Source: Bradyrhizobium sp. CER78
GTDB lineage: Bacteria > Pseudomonadota > Alphaproteobacteria > Rhizobiales > Xanthobacteraceae
Length of the DNA: 64,000 nucleotides
Reading direction: 5' to 3'
Assembly: GCF_029846235.1 (NCBI RefSeq)
Contig: NZ_JARVWP010000004.1
Location: 124,001-188,000 of the forward strand
The notes below the pieces were generated by a model that saw only the letters and a program-made list of their open reading frames with translations, did no database searches and was not told the DNA's origin. Position numbers and translations under genes: made by a program. Below, piece by piece: positions 1-8,100 of the stretch. How positions within the stretch are numbered: position 1 is the first letter of the stretch; each line of letters opens with the position of its first letter.

Positions 1-454
1 AGTAGGAGTAGTGGTAGTAGCCGCCGCCATTGGCGCAAGAGCCCATCGAGATGACGTAGCGCGGCTCCGGCATCTGGTCGTAGACCTTGCGCAGCGCGGG
101 CGCCATCTTGTTGGTCAGCGTGCCCGCGACGATCATCACGTCGGACTGCCGCGGCGAAGCGCGGGGCGCGAAGCCGAAGCGCTCGACGTCATAGCGCGGC
201 ATCGAGACCTGCATCATCTCGACCGCGCAGCAGGCGAGACCGAAGGTCATCCACATCAGCGAGCCGGTGCGCGCCCAGGTGATCAGGTCATCGGCGGCTG
301 CGACGAAGAAGCCCTTGTCGGACAGCTCGTGGTTGACCTCGAGGAAAAACGGATCATTGGCGCCAACCGGCTTGCCGGTCGACGGATCGAGAATGCCCTT
401 CGGAGCCTGCGCTATCGCCGGCTGCGAGTTTGCGGCGGTGGGGCTCAATCCCAT
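1..454 (-). CDS. nuoB: NADH-quinone oxidoreductase subunit B (NuoB), 3' end outside window
   Basis: Subunit of the peripheral arm of respiratory complex I that holds iron-sulfur cluster N2, the last electron carrier before ubiquinone. Translating leftward from the ATG at 454 gives [11 protein letters not shown], then [33 protein letters not shown] with the adjacent cysteines that ligate N2, [16 protein letters not shown], and later [10 protein letters not shown], all hallmarks of NuoB. The frame is still open at base 1, so about 151 codons are present and the C-terminus is missing. The start codon lies inside the last codons of nuoA (10-bp overlap), which indicates translational coupling in a leftward nuoA-nuoB operon. 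Identification is secure. Confidence 0.96.
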   Translation of the reverse strand, partial: MGLSPTAANSQPAIAQAPKGILDPSTGKPVGANDPFFLEVNHELSDKGFFVAAADDLITWARTGSLMWMTFGLACCAVEMMQVSMPRYDVERFGFAPRASPRQSDVMIVAGTLTNKMAPALRKVYDQMPEPRYVISMGSCANGGGYYHYSY

Positions 455-810
455 TCGAGCGCGCCTTTCTTCCATTCATACGCGAACCCGACCGTCAGCA
501 CGGCCAGGAACACCATCATCGACCAGAAACCGGTTGCGCCGAGCTTTCCGAACGCCACCGCCCAAGGGAACAGGAACGCCACTTCGAGATCGAAGATGAT
601 GAAGAGGATCGCCACCAGGTAGAAGCGGACGTCGAACTTCATGCGGGCGTCGTCGAAAGCGTTGAATCCGCATTCATAGGCGGACAGCTTTTCCGGGTCC
701 GGCGATTGGAACGCGACCAGGAACGGCGCGATCAGGAGCGCAAGACCGATCAGGCTCGCGACTCCGATAAAGACCACAAGTGGGAGATAATTCTGCAGGA
801 TGCCGGTCAT
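445..810 (-). CDS. nuoA: NADH-quinone oxidoreductase subunit A (NuoA)
   Basis: Small membrane subunit of complex I, 121 residues, the usual size. The ATG at 810 ([10 protein letters not shown]) is chosen because the first transmembrane helix ([20 protein letters not shown]) follows at once; the open frame extends upstream but with no NuoA-like residues. The loop [21 protein letters not shown] is the family signature near the quinone site, with the conserved ECG. Two more helices follow ([20 protein letters not shown] and [19 protein letters not shown]). It is the first gene of the leftward nuo operon and overlaps nuoB. Confidence 0.97.
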   Translation of the reverse strand: MTGILQNYLPLVVFIGVASLIGLALLIAPFLVAFQSPDPEKLSAYECGFNAFDDARMKFDVRFYLVAILFIIFDLEVAFLFPWAVAFGKLGATGFWSMMVFLAVLTVGFAYEWKKGALEWD

Positions 811-1024
811 CGGCGAGGCCTTCTTGCTGCGGTTTCGGACGTGCCGCAGATTCGTTGATTGGAATTGTTCTTGAGGCTTTAGCGCAGCGCAACAGGGGGC
901 GCAAGACAAGCTATTTTGACGCTTTTGCCGTCGATCCCGTGGGCTCTTTGCCGCATCGGGCGGATACGCTTGCCTCAATCGGCAACGCTACGGCGGCCAT
1001 TCGGTGCCCTGCGCGCATCCCATA

Positions 1025-1540
1025 TCAGCCCAGCTCCCGCTCGGCAGCGAGCATCTCGGCGGCGGTCATGGTCAGCCGGTCAATATGTCCAAGCAGCAGC
1101 TCAAGATCCTGTGGACTGAGCTGTTCCAGCAGGCGCCGGTTTCGTTCCTGCGCGCCGGCCACAATGGCGTCATGGGCGGCGAGCCCGGCCCTGGTGAGGG
1201 AGACCAGTGTTTCCCGGTTGTCACGCGGGTTGGCGGCCTTGGCCACCAGCTTGCGCGCGACGAGCTCGGCGAGCGCCCGGCTGATCTGCCCCTTGTCCAT
1301 GCCGACGGCTTCGGCCAGCCGCACCATGCTCATCGGCGGCCGCCGGCCGAGCGAGGCGACCAGGCCGAACTCGACCGAGGACAGACCGGTCAGGCGCTTG
1401 TAACGCAGCAGCGCCCCGCGCCTGAGCAAATTGGCCAGCACCATCAGCCGCGACGACATCATCGCGGTGATCGGCGCGAGCTCCGCGTCGACAACCGCCT
1501 CCGGCGGCAAGTTCCTCTCGGTCCTGAGCTTCTCGGTCAT
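1025..1540 (-). CDS. MarR-family transcriptional regulator
   Basis: A 171-residue winged-helix regulator. The ATG at 1540 (MTEKLRTERN) is preferred over a TTG two codons upstream because AGAGG lies about 8 bases before it. The helix-turn-helix covers roughly residues 55-115: SSVEFGLVASLG, MVRLAEAVGMDKGQISRALAEL (recognition helix) and AKAANPRDNRETLVSLT (wing), the typical MarR arrangement. The C-terminal helices would form the dimer interface. It diverges from the Rieske oxygenase gene at 1673 across a 130-bp gap holding two palindromes, so it probably represses itself and that gene and responds to an aromatic ligand. The ligand is unknown. Confidence 0.9.
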   Translation of the reverse strand: MTEKLRTERNLPPEAVVDAELAPITAMMSSRLMVLANLLRRGALLRYKRLTGLSSVEFGLVASLGRRPPMSMVRLAEAVGMDKGQISRALAELVARKLVAKAANPRDNRETLVSLTRAGLAAHDAIVAGAQERNRRLLEQLSPQDLELLLGHIDRLTMTAAEMLAAERELG

Positions 1541-1585
1541 CGCCAACCTCTGCCAACAAAGCCGGTCGCTGCCAAGCTAGACCAG

Positions 1586-1629
1586 ATCGTTGACAATGTC
1601 ATCGATATATCGTTGACTTCATCAACGAT
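1586..1629. promoter_or_regulatory. Two tandem palindromic operators, probably for the MarR regulator
   Basis: Sequence shows two 21-bp dyads. The right one (1609-1629) is perfect: ATCGTTGA, 5-base spacer, TCAACGAT. The left one (1586-1606) is ATCGTTGA, 5-base spacer, TCATCGAT, with one mismatch. Their left arms are identical and start 23 bp apart, about two helical turns, so two dimers could bind one face of the DNA. A TTGACA hexamer (1590-1595) overlaps the left site but I could not pair it with a convincing -10. Assignment to the MarR product rests on position. Confidence 0.75.
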
Positions 1630-1672
1630 GAAGCAGCCGCGGGCGTCAGACCGGCGGCGGGAGGCGACATAG

Positions 1673-2863
1673 ATGACGATCACCCAGCCGGACCGCGATC
1701 TCGGCACGGCCTATGCGATGAAGCCGTCCACCACCCGGACCGAGCTCACCTCGGTCGTCCGCGGCACGCCGATGGGCGAGCTGCTGCGCCGCTACTGGCA
1801 CCCGGTCGGCCTCACCAGTGACGCCACCGATATCCCCAGGAAAGTCCGCGCCCTCGGCGAGGACCTGATCCTGTTTCGCGACAAACATGGCCGGATCGGA
1901 CTGCTCCATGCCCGGTGCTGCCATCGCGGCACCACGCTCTATTATGGCAAGGTCGAGGATGACGGCATCCGCTGCTGCTATCACGGCTGGAAGTTCGACA
2001 TCGAGGGCCGCTGCCTCGAACAACCCTGCGAGCCCGAAGGCGGCCTGTTCAAGGACAAGGTGCGCCAGCCCTGGTATCCGGTGCAGGAGCGCTACGGCCT
2101 GATCTTCGCCTATATGGGCCCGGCCGAGAAGAAGCCTGTGCTGCCGCGCTACGAGTGCCTGGAGACCATGGACGACGGCGAGTTCGTCGAGGCCGACGAT
2201 TCCTCGATCGGCGGCGGCGGCCCGGCCGTGATCCCCTGCAACTGGCTGCAGCATTTCGAGAACGTCGCCGACCCCTACCACGTGCCGGTGCTGCATGGCT
2301 CATTCTCGGGGCCGCAATTCACCAACATGATGGCCTCGATGCCTGAGGTGAAGTTCGAGATGTCGCCGCGCGGCGTCGCGGTGCGCTCGATCCGCAAACA
2401 GGACGACGGCAAGGTGTTCTACCGCGTTACCGAGGCCGCCCTGCCCACGCTCCGCGTCGTGCCCAATCCGCGGGTCGCGCAGTTCGCCCGCGTCGAATCG
2501 ATCGGCTGGACCTTGCCGATCGACGACACCTCGTTCCGGATCTATGTCGCCGGCCGGGTCAAGAACGCAGGCGACATCGGCCGCATGCGCTCGAAGTTCA
2601 ACGGCAAGTTCTGGTGGGACATGACGGAGCAAGAGCACCAGCAATTCCCCGGCGACTACGAGGCCCAGGTCGGCCAGGGTCCGGTGACCATCCATTCCGA
2701 AGAGCATTTCGGCCAGAGCGACCGCGGCATCCTGATGATCCGCCGGATGCTCTCCGACCAGCTCGAGGCCATGGCCGCCGGCCGCGACCCGATCGGCGTG
2801 TCGTTCGACTCAGATGCCGGGCCGGTCGAATTCGAGGCGGGGAACTATATCCGCGAGGCCTGA
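1673..2863 (+). CDS. Rieske non-heme iron oxygenase, alpha subunit
   Basis: Catalytic component of an aromatic-ring oxygenase or O-demethylase, 396 residues. The N-terminal Rieske domain has the 2Fe-2S ligands C82-x-H84 and C101-x2-H104 separated by 16 residues, within CCHRGTTLYYGK and CCYHGWKFD. The mononuclear iron site is D200, H203 and H208 within NVADPYHVPVLH. GGAGG precedes the ATG by 9 bases. Length and motif spacing resemble single-component oxygenases of the phthalate dioxygenase / vanillate demethylase / phenoxybenzoate type. No ferredoxin or reductase gene is adjacent, so electron supply must come from elsewhere. An MFS transporter follows 42 bp downstream, suggesting joint uptake and oxidation. 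Substrate not predictable. Confidence 0.92.
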   Translation: MTITQPDRDLGTAYAMKPSTTRTELTSVVRGTPMGELLRRYWHPVGLTSDATDIPRKVRALGEDLILFRDKHGRIGLLHARCCHRGTTLYYGKVEDDGIRCCYHGWKFDIEGRCLEQPCEPEGGLFKDKVRQPWYPVQERYGLIFAYMGPAEKKPVLPRYECLETMDDGEFVEADDSSIGGGGPAVIPCNWLQHFENVADPYHVPVLHGSFSGPQFTNMMASMPEVKFEMSPRGVAVRSIRKQDDGKVFYRVTEAALPTLRVVPNPRVAQFARVESIGWTLPIDDTSFRIYVAGRVKNAGDIGRMRSKFNGKFWWDMTEQEHQQFPGDYEAQVGQGPVTIHSEEHFGQSDRGILMIRRMLSDQLEAMAAGRDPIGVSFDSDAGPVEFEAGNYIREA

Positions 2864-2905
2864 GGCCCGCGCAGAAAAACAAAAAGACAGTCGGGGGAGG
2901 AAGTC

Positions 2906-4189
2906 ATGGTCAATGTCGCACCGCGGGCGGCCGCGCCGGCGCAGGCCGCAGCCGCGCGCCGCTACTACGTGCTCGCATTGCTCACGATCATCTATGCCCT
3001 CAACTTCCTCGACCGCACCATCTTCAACGTGCTGATCGAGCCCATCAAGAAAGAGTTTTTACTCAGCGACACCACGATGGGCTTGCTCGCCGGGTTCGGC
3101 TTCGTGCTGTTCTATTCGCTGCTCGGCATTCCCATTGCGCGGATGGCCGATCGTCTGAACCGCCGCAACATCGTAGCATTGGCTTTCGCGTTCTGGAGCG
3201 CGATGACCTATCTCTGCGGTATGGCCTTCAGCGTCACGACGCTGGCACTGGCGCGGGTCGGCGTCGGCAGCGGGGAATCCGCGGGCACACCGGCCTCGCA
3301 ATCGATGATCGCCGATCTGTTCGACAAGAACGAGCGGCCGCGCGCACTCGGCATCTACGCGATCGGCACCTATCTCGGCGTCTTCCTCGGCTATTTCATC
3401 GGCGGCTATGTCAACCAGCACTATGGCTGGCGGATGGCGTTCTTCACCGCGGGCCTGCCCGGCATCGCGCTCGCCGCCATCCTGTGGCTGACGATCTCGG
3501 AGCCGAAGCGCGGCGCGATGGCCGAAACCTTCAAGGCCGAGCCGATCGGGCCGACGCTCGGCTTCCTGATATCGCAGCCGAGCTTCGTCATCGTGCTGAT
3601 CGGCTTTTGTCTAACGACCTACACCAACTACGCCACGGCGGTGTGGATCCCGCCGTTCCTGGCGCGCATCCACCACCTCACCAGCGCCGAGATCGGCACC
3701 TATGCTGGCACCTTCAAGGGCCTCGCCGGCATGGCGGGCACGCTGATCGGCGGCCTCGTTGTGGCACAGATCGGCCGGCGCGACGACCGCTGGAAGCTGT
3801 GGGCGCCCGCGATCATGTCCGGGCTCGCCGGCCCCGTCTTCGCGCTCTGCATGCTGACACAAAGCTTCACGCTGATGGTCGCGACGCTGGCGCTGACCTC
3901 GTTCATGGTCGGCTTCCATCTCGGCCCGATCTTCGCGATCGCGCAGACGGTGGCAAAGCCCAGCATGCGCGCGCTGGCCTCGGCGATCGTGCTGCTGACA
4001 GCAACCTGCTTCGGCCAGGGTGTCGGTCCCCTCGCCGTCGGCATGATCAACGACGCGCTCAAGGGCGCCTACGGCGTCGATGCGGTTCGCTACTCGCTGT
4101 TGTCGGCAGCGGTGACGACGACGCTCGGCGCCGTGCTGTTCGTCTGGGCGGCGCGCTGGATACGATCGGATATTGCCCGCGCCGGTTAA
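2906..4189 (+). CDS. MFS transporter, probably for the substrate of the neighbouring oxygenase
   Basis: A 427-residue permease with about 12 hydrophobic segments. The first loop carries the MFS motif A variant GIPIARMADRLNRRNIVA. The N-terminal segment ALNFLDRTIFNVLIEPIKKEF, with an Asp-Arg pair in helix 1, resembles the anion:cation symporter / Spinster-like branch that moves organic acids. A GGGGAGG ribosome site lies 5 bases before the ATG. It is probably cotranscribed with the Rieske oxygenase. Its stop overlaps by 4 bp the stop of the convergent hydrolase gene. The family is certain; an aromatic acid substrate is inferred from context. Confidence 0.9.
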   Translation: MVNVAPRAAAPAQAAAARRYYVLALLTIIYALNFLDRTIFNVLIEPIKKEFLLSDTTMGLLAGFGFVLFYSLLGIPIARMADRLNRRNIVALAFAFWSAMTYLCGMAFSVTTLALARVGVGSGESAGTPASQSMIADLFDKNERPRALGIYAIGTYLGVFLGYFIGGYVNQHYGWRMAFFTAGLPGIALAAILWLTISEPKRGAMAETFKAEPIGPTLGFLISQPSFVIVLIGFCLTTYTNYATAVWIPPFLARIHHLTSAEIGTYAGTFKGLAGMAGTLIGGLVVAQIGRRDDRWKLWAPAIMSGLAGPVFALCMLTQSFTLMVATLALTSFMVGFHLGPIFAIAQTVAKPSMRALASAIVLLTATCFGQGVGPLAVGMINDALKGAYGVDAVRYSLLSAAVTTTLGAVLFVWAARWIRSDIARAG

Positions 4190-5004
4190 GCGTCCATGAA
4201 GGCGAACAGATCGGACATCAGGCGCGCGCTGTGCGTCAGCGGCAATGCGTGCGGTGCGCCTTCATAGACAACGAGCTTGCTTCCCTTGATCAGCCCCGCC
4301 GTCTTCGCGCCGGTCAACTGGAGCGGCGCGCTGGCATCCTTGTCGCCATGTACGATCAGCGTCGGGCGATTGATCCCCTTGGTCGCCGCGCGCAGATCGG
4401 CAAACGAGATGGTCTTGCGGCAAGCCAGCGCCACCGGCAGCGGCACGCTCAGCATCATCTCCCTGATCCATGCGCGCGTGACCTCCGATGTGTCGGGCAT
4501 GAAGAACGGCGCCTCGTTCTCGCCCATCCATTTCGGGAAGTCCTGCGCAATCGCTGCATTCTGCGCATCGACCATCGCCCGCGGTACCGCGTCCGGATTG
4601 TCCTCGGTCTGGACCAGATACGGCGTGGTCGGCGCCACCAGCACCAGCCGCGCGATGCGCTCGGCGCCGTGACGCGCCAGATAGTTCACCGCCTCGATCG
4701 ATCCCATCGAATGCGCGACGATCGTGACGTCACGGAGATCGTGCTGCTCGATCACGGCAGCGACATCGTCGGTCAGCGTGTCGAGATCGTATCCCGTCAT
4801 CGGCATATCGGAGCGGCCATGGCCGCGCCGGTCCGGCGCGACGCAGCGATAGCCTTTTGCATTCAAGGCGACGATCTGGCTGCCCCAGACGCTGGAATTG
4901 AACGTCCAGGCCGCGAGGAACAGCACCGGCCGGCCCGAGCCCCAATCCTGCACGAACAATTTCGTGCCGTCCTTGGCGGTCGCATGAAGCAGTTGGCTCA
5001 CCAT
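4186..5004 (-). CDS. Alpha/beta hydrolase (esterase / haloperoxidase-like)
   Basis: A 272-residue alpha/beta-hydrolase. The ATG at 5004 (MVSQLLHATAKDG) is chosen because GGGAGA stands 7 bases upstream. The oxyanion region LFLAAWTFNSSVWGSQI, the nucleophile elbow AHSMGS (catalytic Ser), the acid in VHGDKDASAP and the His in GAPHALPLTH give a full triad. APDRRGHGRSDMP is typical of the non-heme chloroperoxidase / 3-oxoadipate enol-lactonase group. It converges on the MFS gene. It may hydrolyse an ester or lactone from the same pathway, but nothing in the sequence fixes the substrate. Confidence 0.88.
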   Translation of the reverse strand: MVSQLLHATAKDGTKLFVQDWGSGRPVLFLAAWTFNSSVWGSQIVALNAKGYRCVAPDRRGHGRSDMPMTGYDLDTLTDDVAAVIEQHDLRDVTIVAHSMGSIEAVNYLARHGAERIARLVLVAPTTPYLVQTEDNPDAVPRAMVDAQNAAIAQDFPKWMGENEAPFFMPDTSEVTRAWIREMMLSVPLPVALACRKTISFADLRAATKGINRPTLIVHGDKDASAPLQLTGAKTAGLIKGSKLVVYEGAPHALPLTHSARLMSDLFAFMDA

Positions 5005-5138
5005 GATGTATCTCCCTATGCGGATCGACCGGCGCCATCGCCGCCGATGTGCCGAGCATCGCAAAGGGGGATCGCCTGCGCGATTACGCCTCAGGTAATC
5101 ACGCGCGTTATGTCAGGCTGTCCGAAGCGGAAACGATC

Positions 5139-8100
5139 TCACCATTGATACCGCACCACGCCCTTGCCGGCGTAGCTCGAGGTGACGTTGGAGAACTCGC
5201 CTTCGAACGTCGCCGATGCCGACCAGCCGTTGCGCCAGTTCATCTCGAGCGAGGCCGTGGTCAGCGCGGAGTCGCTCGACTGCGCCGCGCCGTTGACGAC
5301 GAAGCTGGTGCCGGGCAGCGCCTGGAAGGTCGCAGCAGCCAACCGGTTGGGATTGTAGTCGTGCGCCCAGGCAAACCGCGTGCGCAGCGTCAGGATGCCG
5401 TCCTGCACCGGGAAGGACTTGTCGGTACGGAGGCCGAGTTCACTGCGCGGGTCGGTCACGCTCTTACCGGCATAGGTCAGCGCAAAGGTCGGCAGACCCG
5501 AGATCACCCGTTCGGCATAGGCCGGCAACTCGAAGCTCGTGAACTGGCCTGCGGCATAAGGCGTGATGCCGACGCCGATCCACGGCGCAACGAAACGGTA
5601 GCCGCCCTCGAGCCGCCCTGACCAGGCGTTGGCATTGAACTCGGCGCGGAGCTGATCGATGCCGGCGGCGGTGACGGTGCGGTTAGTGGTGATGTCCTGC
5701 CAGCCATAGGCGAGCGCGGCGGAGACGTAGGCCGGCCCTTCGGTGTGGCGGAGATAGACGCCGGCCTGGAACAGGTCGGATCGGCCGCTGCCACTGTTGA
5801 CCACGGAGAAATTCGTGCCGCCGCCGGCGATGGCAAAGCCCGCAACGGTGTTCGGTGAGAACAGGTAGTCGGCGCCGACCGCGGTGCCGTACACGCTGCT
5901 GGTCGTGTTGTTCGACCCGACGATGGCGTTGCCGCTGGTCGATTGCGAGCCGCCGAAGCCTGCGGCCCAGACGTTCCAGCGCTGCACGAACGGCACCGGC
6001 GGCGCCTTGGTGAACATCGCGAACGCATCGGTCTTCTTGGTTGCGGCATAGGCGCTCGCCTCGCCCTCGTCCGCATAGCCCGGTGCGCCCGGCATCGGAC
6101 CTGCTCCGCCCCCGCGATTCATGAAGGGATCGGTGAGCAGTCCCATGAACAGGTTCATGGCGTTGAACGTCGTCTGCTGCGAGCCGGTCGCGAGTTCGCC
6201 GGATGCCTGCGTCAGGCCCGATGGCGCGAGCGTGCCGAACACCGTCTGAATCCCGCCGGTCGTGTTGAAGTAGTTGACCAGCGTGTTGGCGACATTCTGC
6301 TGGTTGATAGACAGGCCGCCGCCAAAGTTCGGAGCCGGCCCAAAACCCAGCGTCAGATTGAGATAGGCGTGGGTGGCGTCGTAGCTCAGCGTGTCGCTGA
6401 AATTTTGTGGCAGGTTTGTATTGTTGATGCTCGCGAACGTGCCGGACAGGCCACCGGCCGCGGTCAGGATCGTATACTGCTTGGAGATGTAGCTGCCGTT
6501 GGCGAAGGCTGCATTGACACTGGCGCCGCCAAGCGTCGCGGTCCCGCCGACATTGGTCGACGCCGCAGCGGTCGGCGTGACCTGCACCAGGTAGATCGCG
6601 CCGGACTGGAAGGCGAGATTGCCGTTCACGGTCAGTGTGCCGGTCGGGTTTGCGGTGCTGCCAGGCGCTAATGTGCCGCCGCTCATTATGGCTGCGGTCC
6701 CCAGATCCCCGTCACCTCTAATGTATGCCACGCCGAGGCCGGGAATGTATAAGATCCTGACGGGCGCAGGACCGACGTTGCCGGTGCCGCTCAATACGCC
6801 GCCGGAATTGACCGTCACGTTCGACGAGCTGGCGATCGAGCCGTCCACTTCCAGTGTGCCGCCGGTGACGGTGGTGGCGCCGGTATAGGTGTTGATGCCG
6901 GTCAAGATTTCCTTGCCGCCGGTGATCGCCACGCCGCCCGCACCGCCGATGATGCCGGCAAAGGTTCCGTTAGCATTGGTCAAGGTCAGTGTGTTGGCAC
7001 CGAGGTTCACGGCGCCGAAGATGCTGGTCCCGGAAAGACTGTTGATCGAGACGCCGCCACCCGCGCGCGATATATCGAAGAGGCCGTCGTTGATCACGGC
7101 CTTTGAGGACGCAATGCTGCCGCCGCTGATCAGGTCGAGCTCGCCGCTGGCGTTGATCGTGGTCAGTCCGGTATAGGTGTTGACGCCGCCGAAGATCGCT
7201 AGGGCGCCATATGCGACCGCCACATTGCCGCCCGTGCCGCCACCAATGCCCCCATCCTGGATGACGCCGTTGTAGCGGCCCACAACGCTGGTGATGGTCA
7301 GCGTCTTGGCGCCGAGGGACACGACGCTGTGGCCGGTCGGGTCAGACAGGCCTCTGACGCTGGCACCGCTGTTGGTCTGCGAAATATCGAACGTGCCAAT
7401 CCCCGCACCCGGAGCGAATGCAACAGCGAACGAATTGACGATCGAGCCGTTGCCCTTGAGCGCCAGCGTCGCGCCGGAATCGATCTGGGTAATGCCGAGG
7501 AAGCCATTGACGCCGGACAGGGTCTGCTTTCCGTTGGCGATCTCGAGGCCGCCCGTGGGGACCGAGCCGTTGATCGTGCCGGAAAATTCCGTCGAACCGG
7601 CGGTGATCACCAATATGTTGCCGCCGAGGACGACCGATCCATCGCCCGCGAGCGTCGTGATCCTGTTGGGCAAGGGCAACGATGCCGAAATATCGAACGT
7701 GCCATTGACCGTCACGACGCTCGAATTCGAGATGCTGCCGAACGTCGACAGCGCCAGCGTTGCGCCGGAATTGATCGTCGTCGCGCCGGAATAATTCTCG
7801 GCCGTCGTCAGCGTCAGCGCACCGCCGCTGCCGGAGTTCGCGATCGTCACGCCGCCGGTGCCGGTGAGCGCCGTGGCGAGGGTCACGGCATTGCCATTAT
7901 AGTCGAACGTCGCGCCGCCGGAGCCGATCGCATTCAGCCGGCCCGAGATGTCGGTTGTATTGCCGCTGGCCCATTGCAGGCCACCGCCGTTGAGCGTGAT
8001 GTTGCCAGAGCCGAAATTGCTCGCGGCGTTGAAGTTGACCAAGCCGCCGCTCACGGTCGTGCCGCCCGAGTAAGTATTCGCGGCCGTCAGTGTCAGCGTA

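Noticed and set aside
2614..5148. Plus-strand frame of 844 codons across the Rieske, MFS and hydrolase genes
   Set aside because: Arg/Pro/His-rich shadow frame in high-GC DNA; it overlaps three well-supported genes.
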